Shown here piece by piece: positions 35,548 through 46,900 of a stretch of DNA of 64,000 bases. A model generated the notes under the pieces. That model was given only the letters and a program-made list of their open reading frames with translations. It did not search any database and was not told the origin of the DNA. The position numbers were made by a program, and so were the translations under genes. This DNA is from Ilyonectria destructans (lineage: Eukaryota; Ascomycota; Sordariomycetes; Hypocreales; Nectriaceae): positions 682,001-746,000 of the forward strand of contig JAHEWK010000003.1 of NCBI GenBank assembly GCA_020740775.1, written 5' to 3'. Every line of letters starts with the position of its first letter. Within the stretch, counting starts at the first letter, position 1.

Positions 35548-36320
35548 AAATATAGAGATTTTTGCTAGTTTTGCACATCTGGCGGTTTGCTCTAAGTGAT
35601 CATTCATGCGTATATCCAAGTTATAATCTCGAAGACTCAATAATTGTCTATTTACCTATTCTGAGATATCTTGGGGTACACAGTGCCGCCTTGCGTAACT
35701 CATCCGTAACTTCCATTACGCGAACAGTCCTCGCCAATGGAATGATCGAGCTTTCCAGCCTCCCTGCCAGGATATTTATTAAAGTCGTATCGCCCGGTTC
35801 CCAGTGAAGGCCCCACCCACTGGTGGGGTACTCCTATTTATGTTCGCCCTTCCCCCCATAAAATAGAAGGCAATTCTGACATTTTGAGGACGGTGGCAAC
35901 TGGGTGGTCTCCGTCTGCGTAAACAAATTAGCAAACGAATACTCTGGAAATAAGGCGGACCTTATGTGCATTTGTCTCCGTTCCTCAGGTTACGTCATTA
36001 GGCTACCCCTCTCCTGCATGCAACTCTCATGCATGCAACTCTCCTGCATGCAATCGGGAAGAGTTCCGGCATTCCACGACGTCAGCTGCTCCAACTCGGC
36101 ATTTCCTAGGCTCACAGGCCATGAAACTAACCGCTTCTGTGATGAAACTAAACGACAAATTTCCGATCGGAGGGGCAATTCCGTGCCATATATATGGCCC
36201 ACGGATTCAGTTTCCAGGCACGCACTGAGCGGCCCTGCCTCTTTGTTTACGTACCATTGACCGAAATTTCTTTATCATAAACCGGAAGCCTTTGTTTCAT
36301 AAGTCAATAAGGGAACCAAG
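35548..36320. other. Intergenic with short tandem repeat
   Basis: 0.77 kb promoter region of the Gfo/Idh/MocA gene. It contains the 15-bp triplicated repeat listed next; otherwise nothing recognised. Confidence 0.45.
36009..36053. repeat. Three 15-bp tandem units with TGCATGCA cores
   Basis: Units 36009-36023, 36024-36038 and 36039-36053 (CTCTCCTGCATGCAA; unit 2 has one C-to-A change, which turns its core into ATGCATGCA). Each holds the palindrome TGCATGCA, with centres exactly 15 bp apart, about 270-310 bp upstream of the ATG at 36321. They could be repeated operator sites or a microsatellite. Confidence 0.7.
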
Positions 36321-37449
36321 ATGATTTCTCAACAGAAAACTCTTAATGTCGGTGTCGTAGGTATTGGCCGCATGGGTCAGCGCCACGCCATAAACATCCA
36401 GCGTCTGGTACCCCGGGCCAATCTTCTCTGCGCCTGTTCACCAGCAGAGGCGGACCTCGTATGGGCCAGGGAGCATTTGATACCCCATGGAGTCAAGGTA
36501 TTTTCCAGCTTCGAGGAAATGATTGAGACGCCAGGTCTTGAAGCCGTCATCGTTGCCTCATCCACTGAGCTGCACATGCAGCATACGTTGGCGGCGCTTG
36601 ATCGAGGTATTCACGTGCTTTGTGAAAAGCCTGTTTGCAAGTCCATTTCTGAGGTGAGAATTTCAAACCTATTACTTCTTTGACAAAAGCTGAAATAAAC
36701 TAAAGTTGAACGCTCTTTGCGAACGCGTCGATGCCAATCCCAAGACGAAAGTAATGGTCGCTTTCTGTCGAAGATTTGATGAAAGTTACCAAGATGCATA
36801 TGAAAAGGTCCAGTCTGGTGTTATCGGAAAGCCATTCATATTCAGGTCTCATGGGTGTGAGAAGCTTGACGACAGTCCATTCTTTCGACAATACTTAAGG
36901 AATTCGGGCGGCATCTATATCGATTCAGCGATCCACGACATTGACCTCTCGCTGATGTTCCTTGGCGAAAATTCCACTCCCAAGTCAGTATCAGCTACGG
37001 GTACGACATCTTTCTTCACCCAGCTTGCCGAAGCTGGCGATGCGGACAATGCTGTTGGCGTGTGCGAATTCTGGGACGGCAAGATCGCGCACTTTTACCA
37101 CTCAAGGACCTTCGCCCATGGGTACGACAATGCGACTGAAATTATCGGTACATCAGGAAAATTATCGATCAATATGACCCCAAGGCGCAACCGTGTTGAG
37201 ATTTGCGACTCTGCTGGGGTTAAAATTGAGCCAACACCATCGTGGTATGACCGATACATCTCAACCTTCGTTATTGAGGCCAACGCGTGGGTGGAGGCTA
37301 TTCTTGATGAAAAGCCTATGCCCATTCCCTTAAGGTCTGTGGTGACGTCTCTTGTTATTGCGAAAGCACTTCAGGAGAGTTTAAAGACGGGTCAGCGAAT
37401 TGAGTTTACTAGGGAAGGCCAGAGAAAAGTTTTGATCAGTAATCTCTAA
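36321..37449 (+). CDS. Gfo/Idh/MocA-family oxidoreductase (inositol dehydrogenase-like)
   Basis: NAD(P)-dependent sugar or polyol dehydrogenase of 358 residues. Exons 36321-36653 and 36706-37449, with a GTGAGA donor and TAAAG acceptor. The N-terminal Rossmann motif VGVVGIGRMGQRH is at about 9-21, the family's EKP motif (LCEKPV) near 103-108, and the second domain's catalytic signature GGIYIDSAIHDIDL at about 176-189. The length matches myo-inositol 2-dehydrogenase and relatives, which oxidise a hydroxyl of myo-inositol or a sugar. The substrate is not determined. A three-unit TGCATGCA repeat lies in the promoter. Intact. Confidence 0.85.
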
Positions 37450-37696
37450 GCTTTGTACCAAATCAACATGTCTAGTAGACAGGAATGCCTCATTGATCAA
37501 GGATAGAGAGTTATGTGCGCAGTCCTTGCTAAATTTCTAGAATACAGTGGGATGCACAAAGTTTGGACCCGATTAGAGTTCCTACCTTGCTGCAAATCTG
37601 AACATCACCTTCATTCAGAGTCCCACGAAGGCCATCAAAAAGCACAAAAGAATTAGCATCTTCGAGAGGTGTAGTGAATATTATAGCGGATAGCAT
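37381..37696 (-). other. Possible small spliced gene or coding remnant, antisense to 3' end of neighbour
   Basis: An ATG at 37694-37696 opens 37 codons to a good donor (37586|GTAGGA). A 49-nt intron ends in TTCTAG at 37537. A second 52-codon piece ends in TAA at 37381-37383, overlapping the oxidoreductase CDS antisense by 69 bp. The translation contains FDGLRGTLNEGDVQI. The family is unknown and it may be chance. Confidence 0.18.
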
Positions 37697-37992
37697 TCAA
37701 AGCTTAATCGTAATCATCATTAGCCTTAGCCTTGTTTCTAGAGAAAATATGTCCGTCCATCTCTATCTTTAATGTTTTCTCCTTGATCAATCCTTCTACC
37801 CTATCATCACATGGCACAGCTTGTTAGTAGCGCAATTCGAAACCACTATCTCCCCCAATTCTAGTTCTGCCGTTTCCAGTCGCCCGTCCTCAGTCGAACC
37901 AACCCAGTTCATTGATCCACACTGTTGTATGAGGGAGGCTCGTCATGCTCTTGAAATATATCTTGGTTTATTTTTGTCTTGCGAAACCTGTG
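37450..37992. other. Intergenic between convergent genes
   Basis: 0.54 kb between the oxidoreductase (+) and arrestin-like gene (-). Apart from the weak antisense frame just described, nothing is recognised. Confidence 0.4.
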
Positions 37993-39345
37993 TTAGAACG
38001 TGCTCTTCATGATACGAAATGCCTTAATACATACATATGCCGGTATAGTATGAGCCAATGATGGATCCTTGACAACAACTTGCAGAGGAATTGATAGTGA
38101 AAGAGCTGTGCCGAAAGTCCCCACCGCCAGGGTCAGATTAATGCTGTAAGTCCGAGAAATTAAACATGAATGGAATGTGGGAAGGAAAATCTGCTTGTTT
38201 GCAGTGGGAAGTGTGAAGGGGATATCCAATGTGCCGACGTGCTTGATGGGGCTGTTTCTGCCAGTGCCATCGCTCCCTACGCCCGAACAAACTTCAGCAA
38301 TACGATACTCTAAAGCATGCTCCTGGTGGTCAAGGTGGGGCTTTCTTGTATATCCCCGTAAGGAAGTCGAGTGCTGTCGATCCCAGACAACTCTTGGTGG
38401 GTGATCGATGCTGATTTTATTCGCCGTGGAGTAAGTAACTACCGGACAGAGTGCATTCTCGGCCGGTTTTCCGACGTTGGGGAGGTAGTTGATGGTGGTA
38501 ATAGAGAAGTGAGTCGTTGAATGAATTTTGGCTGCCACAGCGTGAATATCCGGAGGTGGCACTCCTGCTGCCGGGATAAATTCGAGATCGATTCTAATCG
38601 AGGACCTTCCCGCACTAAGGGCATTGAGGGAAAATTCGATTGAATTAGGTTGAATCGCTGCGGCCCTCAGATAGCCTGTCCTTGAGGAAAACAAATTTTG
38701 TCTCATCATTTTCCCATGGACCAAGCGGTATTTCTTGTCCTCCGGGGTGATATGGAGAGGAGGTTCTTCGGAAGAGACCGGCAATATGCTAAGATGGTGT
38801 TCACCTTCGAGTAGTTTGACTTGCCCAGAACTTTCTTTGCCCTTCGAGACAACGGCCTTGATCGAGTATTCGACTTGCACCGTCTCCGGGGCCTGATCTC
38901 CACCGTCCCAAGATCCCACTGTAGGTGGCAGCCGTAAATGTTGTTTTTGCACCATTGCGCTGCAATCATGACAACAGGCGCTAGGGGCGAGCTGGGATGG
39001 AACAACGAAAGTAAACGGGATGTTATAGGTCCGCCCAGCTTCGAATACCTGGGATTCAGGAAGGTCATTGCGGGGAATTGGCATGCTCATTTTTAAAAAC
39101 GTGCGAGATGCGGATGACTGGCATGGGCGAAGTGTATCAACTCGCGTCGACGCCTTTCCGGTGAAAATGATCTCGAAAACATCGAACGCCACATCTCGTT
39201 TTGTTGATATGGCCACAAATCCCGAAATGGCTGAGCCGCAAGTATAATAGACTTTGGAATGAAAATGGTTGTTGATCTTGACTTCAATCGGAGAACCCCT
39301 ATCGCGGCGAGTTCCAAGCCAGTTTTCGCCTGCCTTAATTGCCAT
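37993..39345 (-). CDS. Arrestin-like N-domain protein
   Basis: Predicted arrestin-fold protein of about 450 residues. The first in-frame ATG is at 39343-39345 (MAIKAGENWLG). The frame is open for some 20 further codons upstream and an acceptor-like TATAG precedes it, so a short upstream exon is possible. The N-terminal half has the arrestin beta-sandwich pattern: IEVKINNHFHSKVYYTCGSAISGFV and FEIIFTGKASTRV at about 20-65, then RTYNIPFTFVVPSQL, the region of strand turn and Pro found in fungal alpha-arrestins. A CCHDC cluster follows, then a C-terminal domain with LDIPFTLPT. Alpha-arrestins recruit Rsp5-type ubiquitin ligases to permeases. No clear PPxY motif was seen, so an adaptor role is inference. 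Confidence 0.7.
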   Translation of the reverse strand: MAIKAGENWLGTRRDRGSPIEVKINNHFHSKVYYTCGSAISGFVAISTKRDVAFDVFEIIFTGKASTRVDTLRPCQSSASRTFLKMSMPIPRNDLPESQVFEAGRTYNIPFTFVVPSQLAPSACCHDCSAMVQKQHLRLPPTVGSWDGGDQAPETVQVEYSIKAVVSKGKESSGQVKLLEGEHHLSILPVSSEEPPLHITPEDKKYRLVHGKMMRQNLFSSRTGYLRAAAIQPNSIEFSLNALSAGRSSIRIDLEFIPAAGVPPPDIHAVAAKIHSTTHFSITTINYLPNVGKPAENALCPVVTYSTANKISIDHPPRVVWDRQHSTSLRGYTRKPHLDHQEHALEYRIAEVCSGVGSDGTGRNSPIKHVGTLDIPFTLPTANKQIFLPTFHSCLISRTYSINLTLAVGTFGTALSLSIPLQVVVKDPSLAHTIPAYVCIKAFRIMKSTF

Positions 39346-40300
39346 GATTCCAGAAGAGGGGGTTGAAGATGACAGTGGTGGCAAAGCGTGAAACTTCTTC
39401 TTCGTGTCTATAATCGTCTTTTTCTACCAGATTATGTGGATACAATAACACGCCCAATGCTTGTCGATATGGCCTACGAGTACAATCCTACGCCTTACAT
39501 CTGTCACAAAGTGGAAGTTCGGGACTCACACCGAGGTAAAGTGATCATAGCCAATCGACAGACTATTTGGTGGAGTGCAGAGCAATTTGTTACCTAACAT
39601 GATGTGAAAACATGGGACATGGCCCGCGTCTGTACTCCGTCAACTCCACTTCGCAACCTCCACAAGGCGGAGGTTGATTAAGTGATACTCTCCCCGACCT
39701 TCGTCACGGCCCTCTGATAATTTTATCATATATAGGCCGATCCAATGCTTCGATGAGACCACCATGTTCGTTCCAATCCGGCATGGTCCCTCTTCCAGCT
39801 CAGAGTTTCTTCAACAGGTTTGCAATCTCGTGGCGCTTCTCACAAAAGTTACGTGATTCAGATCCGCAAGCTCAAGTCCTTCCTTGCTACGTCCGCCCAT
39901 ACATCCGCATGTAATTATGATGTGCCCCGTCAACAGGGCGTGATGACAAGGTGGCCGGCCAATCGGGAGCGATACCGATGCACGGTAGCGTGCCGAAACC
40001 GGCTGGAATGCACCGGCCAATTCATCTGGGCCGCGGTTGTGGATAGCTCGCGCTTAAACAAATTCTGAGCATAACAACTCCTCTTCAATTTTTGGCGGAT
40101 GATGCCTACATTCGCCGGGGTAGACGAGAATGCGCGGTTCGTCTGGCGCACCAATACTCAAGCCTCACTGACCCGCTTACTTGCCGCTATCGTGGCGCGC
40201 GCTTAACCCCGCTTCAACCCTTCGTTCCACGGTGAGCGTATGGGCTTGGAAAGGCGGAGCCTCTTCTCGTTTTACCTGCACGGTTGCTAAGAGGTTCAGC
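39346..40300. other. Shared upstream region of divergent genes
   Basis: 0.95 kb between the arrestin-like gene (-) and the homeobox gene (+). Open frames starting before 40301 in the homeobox frame lack ATG support. Nothing else recognised. Confidence 0.4.
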
Positions 40301-43300
40301 ATGGCTTCCAGGGATATGTTTTCAGATGGAACCGACCTAGGTTTCAGCTTGGAGACTTCTATTGGCGAGGACCTCGAGTTTCTCTCCGACGGATACGGCT
40401 ACAGTGACACCGTCTTTGACAGTGGTGATCCAAATTCAATCGCCGTCAACAACAGAGATTCCTGGTTCGCGGATGAAATCTCTGCCCTTGCATGTGCCAA
40501 CGAGGCCCATCAGGGCCAGAGCATCGATATATTTCAGCAAATTGCCCCCGATGGCGGATCTCACGCCTCGTCCGCACCTGGCTCACTGACCCACACTCCG
40601 TCCCTCTTCGACATCAACCCTGAACCTGTTCCCAATCAAATCCACGCCATGACCACGTTTCCTAGGGAAATGACTGCAAATACACTTTCTTTTTCTATCC
40701 ATGACACAGTCCAGACTCTACCTCCCTCCAAGTCTGGGATCAGGTTCAACAGAGAGGCAGTCCGAGTCTTGAAACACTGGCTCTCGACTCACAGTAGTCA
40801 TCCATACCCCGATGAGGGTGAGAGGAGGAGGCTTCAGGAGCAGACGGGTCTCAACAGAACTCAGATTGCAAACTGGCTTGCCAACGCACGTCGCCGAGGC
40901 AAGATTCCTGCTGCTCAAACGACTTCACGGCCCCAGAGTAGTTCGGCAAGCCCAATAGACATTCCGCCAAGACCTGCTACACCAGCGGTTCATATTGGCT
41001 CGTCTCACAGGAATCCGCTAGAGAGATGGGTGGATTCCCCGCCAGAGAATGAACCAGCTAGCGCTATCGCAATTGCTCGTGCGGTTGCCTCCAATTCGAA
41101 TCGTTCACCGAGTAAGTTGTCCTCGATAAAAACCTCAATGAATATCTGGAGCAATCTTACCAGTACTGAAATGTTTCCTAGGGGCTGAAAGGTCACAAAA
41201 TCCTGATGTAACTCGAGATGGATCGGAGAAGTCTTTTTGCAACACCTCTTCTACAAGGAGTGTAGATGCGTCTTGCTCCAGCGGTGCCTCTCTCGCTTCT
41301 GCTACTTCGCATGTCAGCCATGGGTCACATGGGCCTTTTAGAGTCTTTGGGAATCCCCGCTCACGTCGTAGAAAACGAGTCCAAAAGCAAAGCAACGGGA
41401 AAACGTCCTTGTCAAATCCATGGAAGACTTTCCAGTGCACTTTCTGCACTGAAACATTCAGTGCGAGGTATGACTGGCAAAGGCACGAGCATACTCTTCA
41501 TCTGCCCCTCGAGCGATGGGTATGTGCCCCAGATGGGCCTCGTTCTCTTAAACCAGATACTGGCACCGTGTGCTGCGTGTTCTGTGGGCAAGAGGATCCA
41601 GATGACGCCCACGTTCGGGGTCATAACTACGCTACATGTCAAGATCGATCGGTCCACTGGCGGACATTCAATCGAAAAGACCACCTAAACCAACACTTAC
41701 GACTAGTCCATAACGCTAAATTTACCACATGGCCGATGAAAGGATGGAAAGTTGCTATGCCGGAGATTCAATCACGATGTGGCTTTTGCGGACACACTAT
41801 GGACACTTGGGATGCTCGAGTTCACCATTTGGCGGCCCACTTCAAAGCTGGGAAGACAATGGCCGACTGGAAGGGTGACTGGGGGTTCACCGCCGATGTT
41901 CTAGCGCTCGTCGAGAACGCGATTCCGCCATGTATGAGATTCAATCTCCTTTTTTCAATACTTGAACACCTTCTAATTTCTACGTACAGACTTCATCAAC
42001 ACTGAACGCTCGACACCGTTTCCGTTTGAGGGCAGTCGCGCGCTCGCAGAAACCCCCCGAAGCGCATACGAGCTTCTAAAGCTAGAATTGGCATATTTCA
42101 TGCAGACTCATTTTGACAAGAACGCAAGAATGCCGACCAACGAAGAAATGCAACTCGAGGCTTGTCGAATTGTTCTTGCGTCTGAGGTTGCGTACCAGCA
42201 GGATGCATACCGACAGGAGGTTCCACACCCTCCCTCATGGCTACAAGACTTGATCATGTCAGAAGAGGACATCGTCCAAAAAGCCAAATTCAGTCCGATG
42301 CGGTCCTCGGCTGAAAGTAGACTCTTTGCCCTGAGGATCAATGGAAAGACTAGCCTCTTCGAAGAATGCCCATTCGAAGCCCAGCTCAACGATTTTGTCA
42401 AACTTCGGCAGCTATCGGGCCTTACTACCAGTCACGGCGAACTAAAAGAGGAGGCATGTTGCATTATCGGTCGCATGGAGGAGGTCTCGACTACACCATC
42501 CGATTTCATTGCGACCTGGCTTGTCAAGCTCATCCATTCTCCCACAGACTGGCTTTCTGAATTTGTTCTACGAACGGAGGTATCCTTCCTCCAAAATTTG
42601 GAGAATCCGGAAGAATTTAACATGGACGCTACCATTCAAGACTACACTAAGCTTGAGCGAGAATTAGCCAAGTACATCGAAGTTCAGAGGGCTATTGGCA
42701 TTGAGCCAATCGACGAGGAGCTCCGACGGCAGGCTCGGATTATCATCTACGAAGCGGATATAGCGTATAACCAGACGGCAGCTGATGACAATTATTGGCT
42801 TTCTGCCTTCAAGGGACGACACCTACCCGACTTAAACCTTGAGGATGCCATCGCCTCAGGATATAAAGCCCAGGTGCCCATGCCAATAGAGGAAACGTTG
42901 TCCCTATACCAGCTGTCCGTGGCTCCTGAAGCTAGCAACCATAGCAGTCCGCAGGGAGCGATAGAGGGAGGCGATCGCCATTCCATTCTAGCAGCCCGGT
43001 CATTAGTGATGAAGGCAGGCAGCTTTTTCGTCAGTGATCCCAACTTCTACCGGTGGATCACAGAGGAGCTAGCCCGTTGGGTAACCGCGACCATGTCGCC
43101 TCATAACCCAGCTTGCCACGTCCCATCTGACGAAGAGATCCAGCACTATGCCCGCTGGATCACATACAACGAGTAAGATACCTGTCTAGTTCACTTTTGC
43201 CATACTGATTAGCCTAGTGATGACCCCTTGAACCAAACAATTGCAGAGAATCAGGATTGGCTGAAGGACTTCAAGCGTGATATGGGCATTCTCAATGAAC

Positions 43301-43317
43301 CAACGTTGATGTCTTGA
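40301..43317 (+). CDS. Homeobox (KN/TALE type) plus C2H2 transcription factor
   Basis: Transcription factor of 947 residues. Exons 40301-41111, 41182-41931, 41990-43172 and 43218-43317; all phases join. The ATG at 40301 (MASRDMF) is preferred over weaker upstream codons. A TALE/KN homeodomain at about 145-205 shows HPYPDEGERRRLQEQTGL then the recognition helix TQIANWLANARRRGK. Exon 2 holds C2H2-like fingers: FQCTFCTETFSARYDWQRHE, CCVFCGQ and CGFCGHTMD...HHLAAH. Exon 3-4 holds four degenerate copies of a unit with a polar helix (for example DEELRRQARIIIYEAD) ending in WLxxFKxx. This homeobox-plus-finger architecture recurs in Pezizomycotina. DNA targets are unknown. Intact. Confidence 0.86.
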
Positions 43318-44368
43318 GCAGATTAAATAGTTCTTTGTCAAGGCGATCAAAGATAGTCGATTTCAACATGGTTTTAGCTATGTTCTCGATGATGTACAAG
43401 CAGTCATGTATTAATCGAGCCACTGACAAGGTTAGTCTCAATATACGAGAAGTTTGTACAACATAAATGACACCTCGCACGGTAGAATATTTTACAAAAT
43501 GGATGTTGTAATATTATGACAATTGACCTGGAACGCAATCAGTTCTGGAACGGAGGGTTCGAGGGCTCTGGTGTGCAACGGCGGCACGAGTGGCAAAAGC
43601 TTCAAGGACTTCCACTGCTTTGAGTGGTCTGGAAGAGATTCTCGCCGCCAGCTTCGAAACGGTGATTTCGGTGATGGCAAGCTGTCGCTCGCTCAGAACT
43701 CCACATTCGTACGGCACCGATGTGACGTCGGCCAATGCGGGATACCGGGCGTTACGGTTGGGCCAACCCGGCCCGGATTCCGGGTTGTAACAACCGGCTT
43801 AATGAACTAATTGACCGGTCGCCCCAAAGGGATGGTTGAAGCGAAGTCACACGACTCGCTTACTGGAGCTAAGGAAATCTTAGGGGCCCCGATTCCAATC
43901 CTCGAAGTTAATCGAGCCAGAATCGCCGAAGGAACAACTCGCTAGTCCCGGCCGAGAGGAATATTCCCAAGGCCCTAATCGCCAGGACTAAAACTCTTGA
44001 CCAAGCGACTAACAATACATCAGAATATTTCTAGCGACCAGAGGTTACAGTTTGAGTTAATGTGAACAGATTGGTGATTCTTTTAGATGCGTTATCGAGA
44101 GATGTGTTTCCTCCTCTCGCATATTTCTCCAGAAAGATCTTGGGTGGCGGTAATTAGAAGTAATGTCATTCTAACTCACCATTACCCTCCAAGTATTGTG
44201 ACGTACCAAGAAGTGGATTATGCAGACATATGGTCAGTAGGAAATATTGTTGTGTAAGCAGGAATTATTATTCCGTTTTAACCAAAACCCTTGGTCCATT
44301 GGAGCAGGAGGATCAACGTCGAGACAAATGTAGTATCAAATTGAATCACGACTATCTAACTAATTCCA
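43318..44368. other. Intergenic containing an amidase fragment
   Basis: 1.05 kb between the homeobox gene and the dehydrogenase stop. Only the amidase fragment (next entry) is recognisable. Confidence 0.45.
43514..43765 (-). pseudogene. Acetamidase/amidase N-terminal fragment
   Basis: A minus-strand frame ending at 43514 reads ADVTSVPYECGVLSERQLAI followed by TEITVSKLAARISSRPLKAV, EVLEAFATRAAVAHQ. This is the segment just before the amidase signature domain of fungal acetamidases (CG-LS--ELxITE ... AVEVxxAFxxRAAxAHQ). Homology stops after AHQ, where the family continues with NCLTE and the Lys-Ser-Ser triad domain. Only about 75 of ~550 residues remain, so it is a truncated relic. Confidence 0.6.
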
Positions 44369-46054
44369 TCACAGCTTTGCAGCTTCCCCTACGGTCAGTG
44401 TGCCAGTTTTAGAGATCAGGTACTCCTCGATTGCAACGTCTTTGCCCGCCTCCTTGCCGTAGCCCGACTCCTTGATGCCCCCAAAAGGCGACTCGGCAGC
44501 TGATGAATTTCCTATAAGGTGAAAAGAAAGAAAATTTTGTCAGTCTGGAGATAATATAACCACGGGGCGCCCAGAACTAACCAGTATTCATGCCTATCAT
44601 GCCAGCCTCAAGGCTCTCTAGCATACGCCAAGTCCTGTCCACGCTTTTGGTGAAGAAGTAAGACGCGAGACCCATGGACGTGTTGTTAGCAAGCTTGATA
44701 ACCTCATCTTCCGTCTCGAACTTGTATAGACCTAGGAGAGGACCAAAGATCTCTTCTTGGGTGGTCATCATGGACGAGGTCATGCCGGAGATAATGGTCG
44801 GTTCAAAGAAATACCCATCACCCTTGACTCGCTGTCCCCCGCACAGAATCTTTCCTCCCTTTGAAACAGCATCTAAGACGTATCTTTCGAGTCTTTCAAT
44901 GCCACGTGGTGTAGTCAGTGCACCCATTGTCGTGGAGGGTTCAGCGCCGTGCCCGACTCGCAGTGTCTGTGTGGCTGCGAGTATCTTGTTGGCGAATTCA
45001 TCAAAAATGCCACTCTGGACGTAGACTCTGTTAGCGTGGGTGCATGCTTGGCCAGCAGTCCGCCATTTCAGGATCATAAGAGCAGCTACTGCCTGATCAA
45101 GATCTCCGTCGTCGAAAACAATAAACGGGCAATTTCCACCGAGTTCCAACGTGACTTTCTTCAGCCCGTCGCTGCAGTGTCTCGCAATGAGCTTGCCCAC
45201 GGCAGTACTGCCGGTAAAGGTAACCTTGCGAACAAGAGGATGCTTGCAGAGCCTCTCGCTCACGGAAGGGGTGTTGCTGTTATCAGTAGTAATAACATTG
45301 AACACGCCAGCAGGGAACCCAGCACGCAAGGCCAAGTCCGCCAAGGCCAAAGTGCTCAGAGGCGTTTCCGGTGACGGCTTCACAATCATAGTGCAGCCAG
45401 CGGCCAGGGCGGCGGCGACCTTGCGAATTATCATGGCCACAGGGAAGTTCCAGGGCACAAGGGCGATACTGACACCGATAGGTTGTTTGATGACGAAGGT
45501 GCGGCGATCCGGGGCAGATGGAATAGCGATGGAACCGCGTACCCGTTCTGCTTCGCCGGCGAACCACCAAGCGAAACCTAGGGCATAGTCAACCTCGCCA
45601 AGTGCCTCTGCCATGGGTTTGCCAGTCTCATACACGACGAGTTTGGCAATATCTTCCCGAGCATTTGTTATCAATTCATGCCATTTAAGGAGCATCTTGG
45701 CTCGCTGACGTGGATTGGCATTTCGGTATTCAAGAAATGCGTCGTGGGAAGTTTCGACAAACTCGTCGACGTCGTGGGTTTTGTTGATAGGACACGATGC
45801 AAACACTTTCCCAGTGCCAGGGTCTAATTGATCACAATAGAAAGAGCTCTAAGTCAGCCAGAACCAAGTGAAAATTTGCTGCAGAGGTGCTCACCTTCGA
45901 TGGCAAAGGTATCCTTTGAACGCGCTTGCACCCATTCGCCGCTGCGCAACGCGGCTTCGTGGAAAAGGGATGCGTCATCCAACTATTTAGCTGAGCATGC
46001 AATACTAACACTCCAGGAAAGGTTCCCTACCTGAAATGGGAGTTGTTTCGTCAT
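44369..46054 (-). CDS. Aldehyde dehydrogenase, succinate-semialdehyde type, with PTS1
   Basis: NAD(P)+-dependent aldehyde dehydrogenase of 498 residues, most like succinate-semialdehyde dehydrogenases (GabD/Uga2). Exons from the 5' end: 46031-46054, 45895-45982, 44582-45823 and 44369-44511; phases agree, and the protein begins MTKQLPFQLDDASLF. The active-site Glu in LELGGNCPF is about residue 264 and the catalytic Cys in GQACTHANR about 298. The PWNFP, FTGSTAVG and EEIFGP motifs are intact. The C-terminus is EAAKL: AKL is a peroxisomal PTS1 variant, unusual for SSADH, which is generally cytosolic or mitochondrial. It is divergent from a copper amine oxidase that also has a PTS1, so the natural substrate may be the aldehyde made by that oxidase. 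Confidence 0.9.
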
Positions 46055-46266
46055 GGTTGTTTGTTCTTAGCTTCTTCTGCTTTGCAGAGTAGACAGATGA
46101 CTTGGAATGGAGAAAGTACTTAAAGTAATGAATGAGATTAGTAAATGACATAGATACAATGCAGCACCGGAAACCCAAGGCAATAACTAGTTCTACGGCG
46201 ATTCGTATCAGGACCAACATGTTCACCAATTCACAACCGGGACAAAGGAGCACGGCAATCATTGTT

Positions 46267-46900
46267 CCGGCTCAGGATATGAGCGATTTACCGGAATTTG
46301 ATCATCAAATCTAGCCGCCCGGGACCGGCTGGTCAGAAAGTTCGGCAACTATTAAGCCTTGCCTTTGGGGGTTACTGGACAATCCTGTCTCCCGCTAAAG
46401 GCTAAGATTCCCCCACCAATAAACATCCCCGTGATACAAACCTATAGCGGGTGGATGCATGGCATTCCTTGCTCCGGCTCAGGATGTGAGTCATTTACCT
46501 AAAAATAATCCTTTAAAACTAGGTGCCCGGGCCGGCTGGTCAGAAAGTTGTACAACTATTAAAGCCTTGCCTTTGGAGGTTACGGGCCTGCATTGACAAT
46601 CCTACCACTTCCCTCTAAAGGTTAAGTTTCCTCCACCAACAACCATCCACATGAGACAAACCTATAGCGGTGTGGGTGCATAACATTCCTTGCTCCGGCT
46701 CAAGATATGAGTTATTTACCTGACAAACAATCCTTCAAAGTGGCTGCCCGGGGCCGGCTGGTCAGAAAGTTTTGCAACTATTTAGCCTTACCTTTGGAGG
46801 TTACTGGGCTCCATCGACGATCCTTCCACCTCCCTCTAAAGGCTAAGGTTCCTCCACCAACAACCATCTCCGTGATAAATCTTGCAGCGGGGTGAATACG
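46267..46900. repeat. Three imperfect ~0.2 kb tandem repeats in the divergent promoter
   Basis: Units begin at the CCGGCTCAGG-like sequence at 46267, 46474 and 46695 (spacings 207 and 221 bp); the third fades near 46900. Shared landmarks in order: CCGGCTCA, GCCCGGG, CCGGCTGGTCAGAAAG, AACTATT, CCTTTGGAGG, AATCC or GATCC, CTCTAAAGG, CCTCCACCAACAACCAT and (units 1 and 2) ACAAACCTATAGCGG. Units 2 and 3 are most alike; unit 1 is most diverged. Confidence 0.85.

Noticed and set aside
44369..46054. Plus-strand frames at 44674-45024, 44949-45374 and 45151-45588
   Set aside because: They are antisense shadows of the dehydrogenase, which has full family motifs and consistent exon phases.
46132..46895. 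Short frames inside the divergent promoter
   Set aside because: They are made of the tandem repeat sequence and do not persist between repeat copies.
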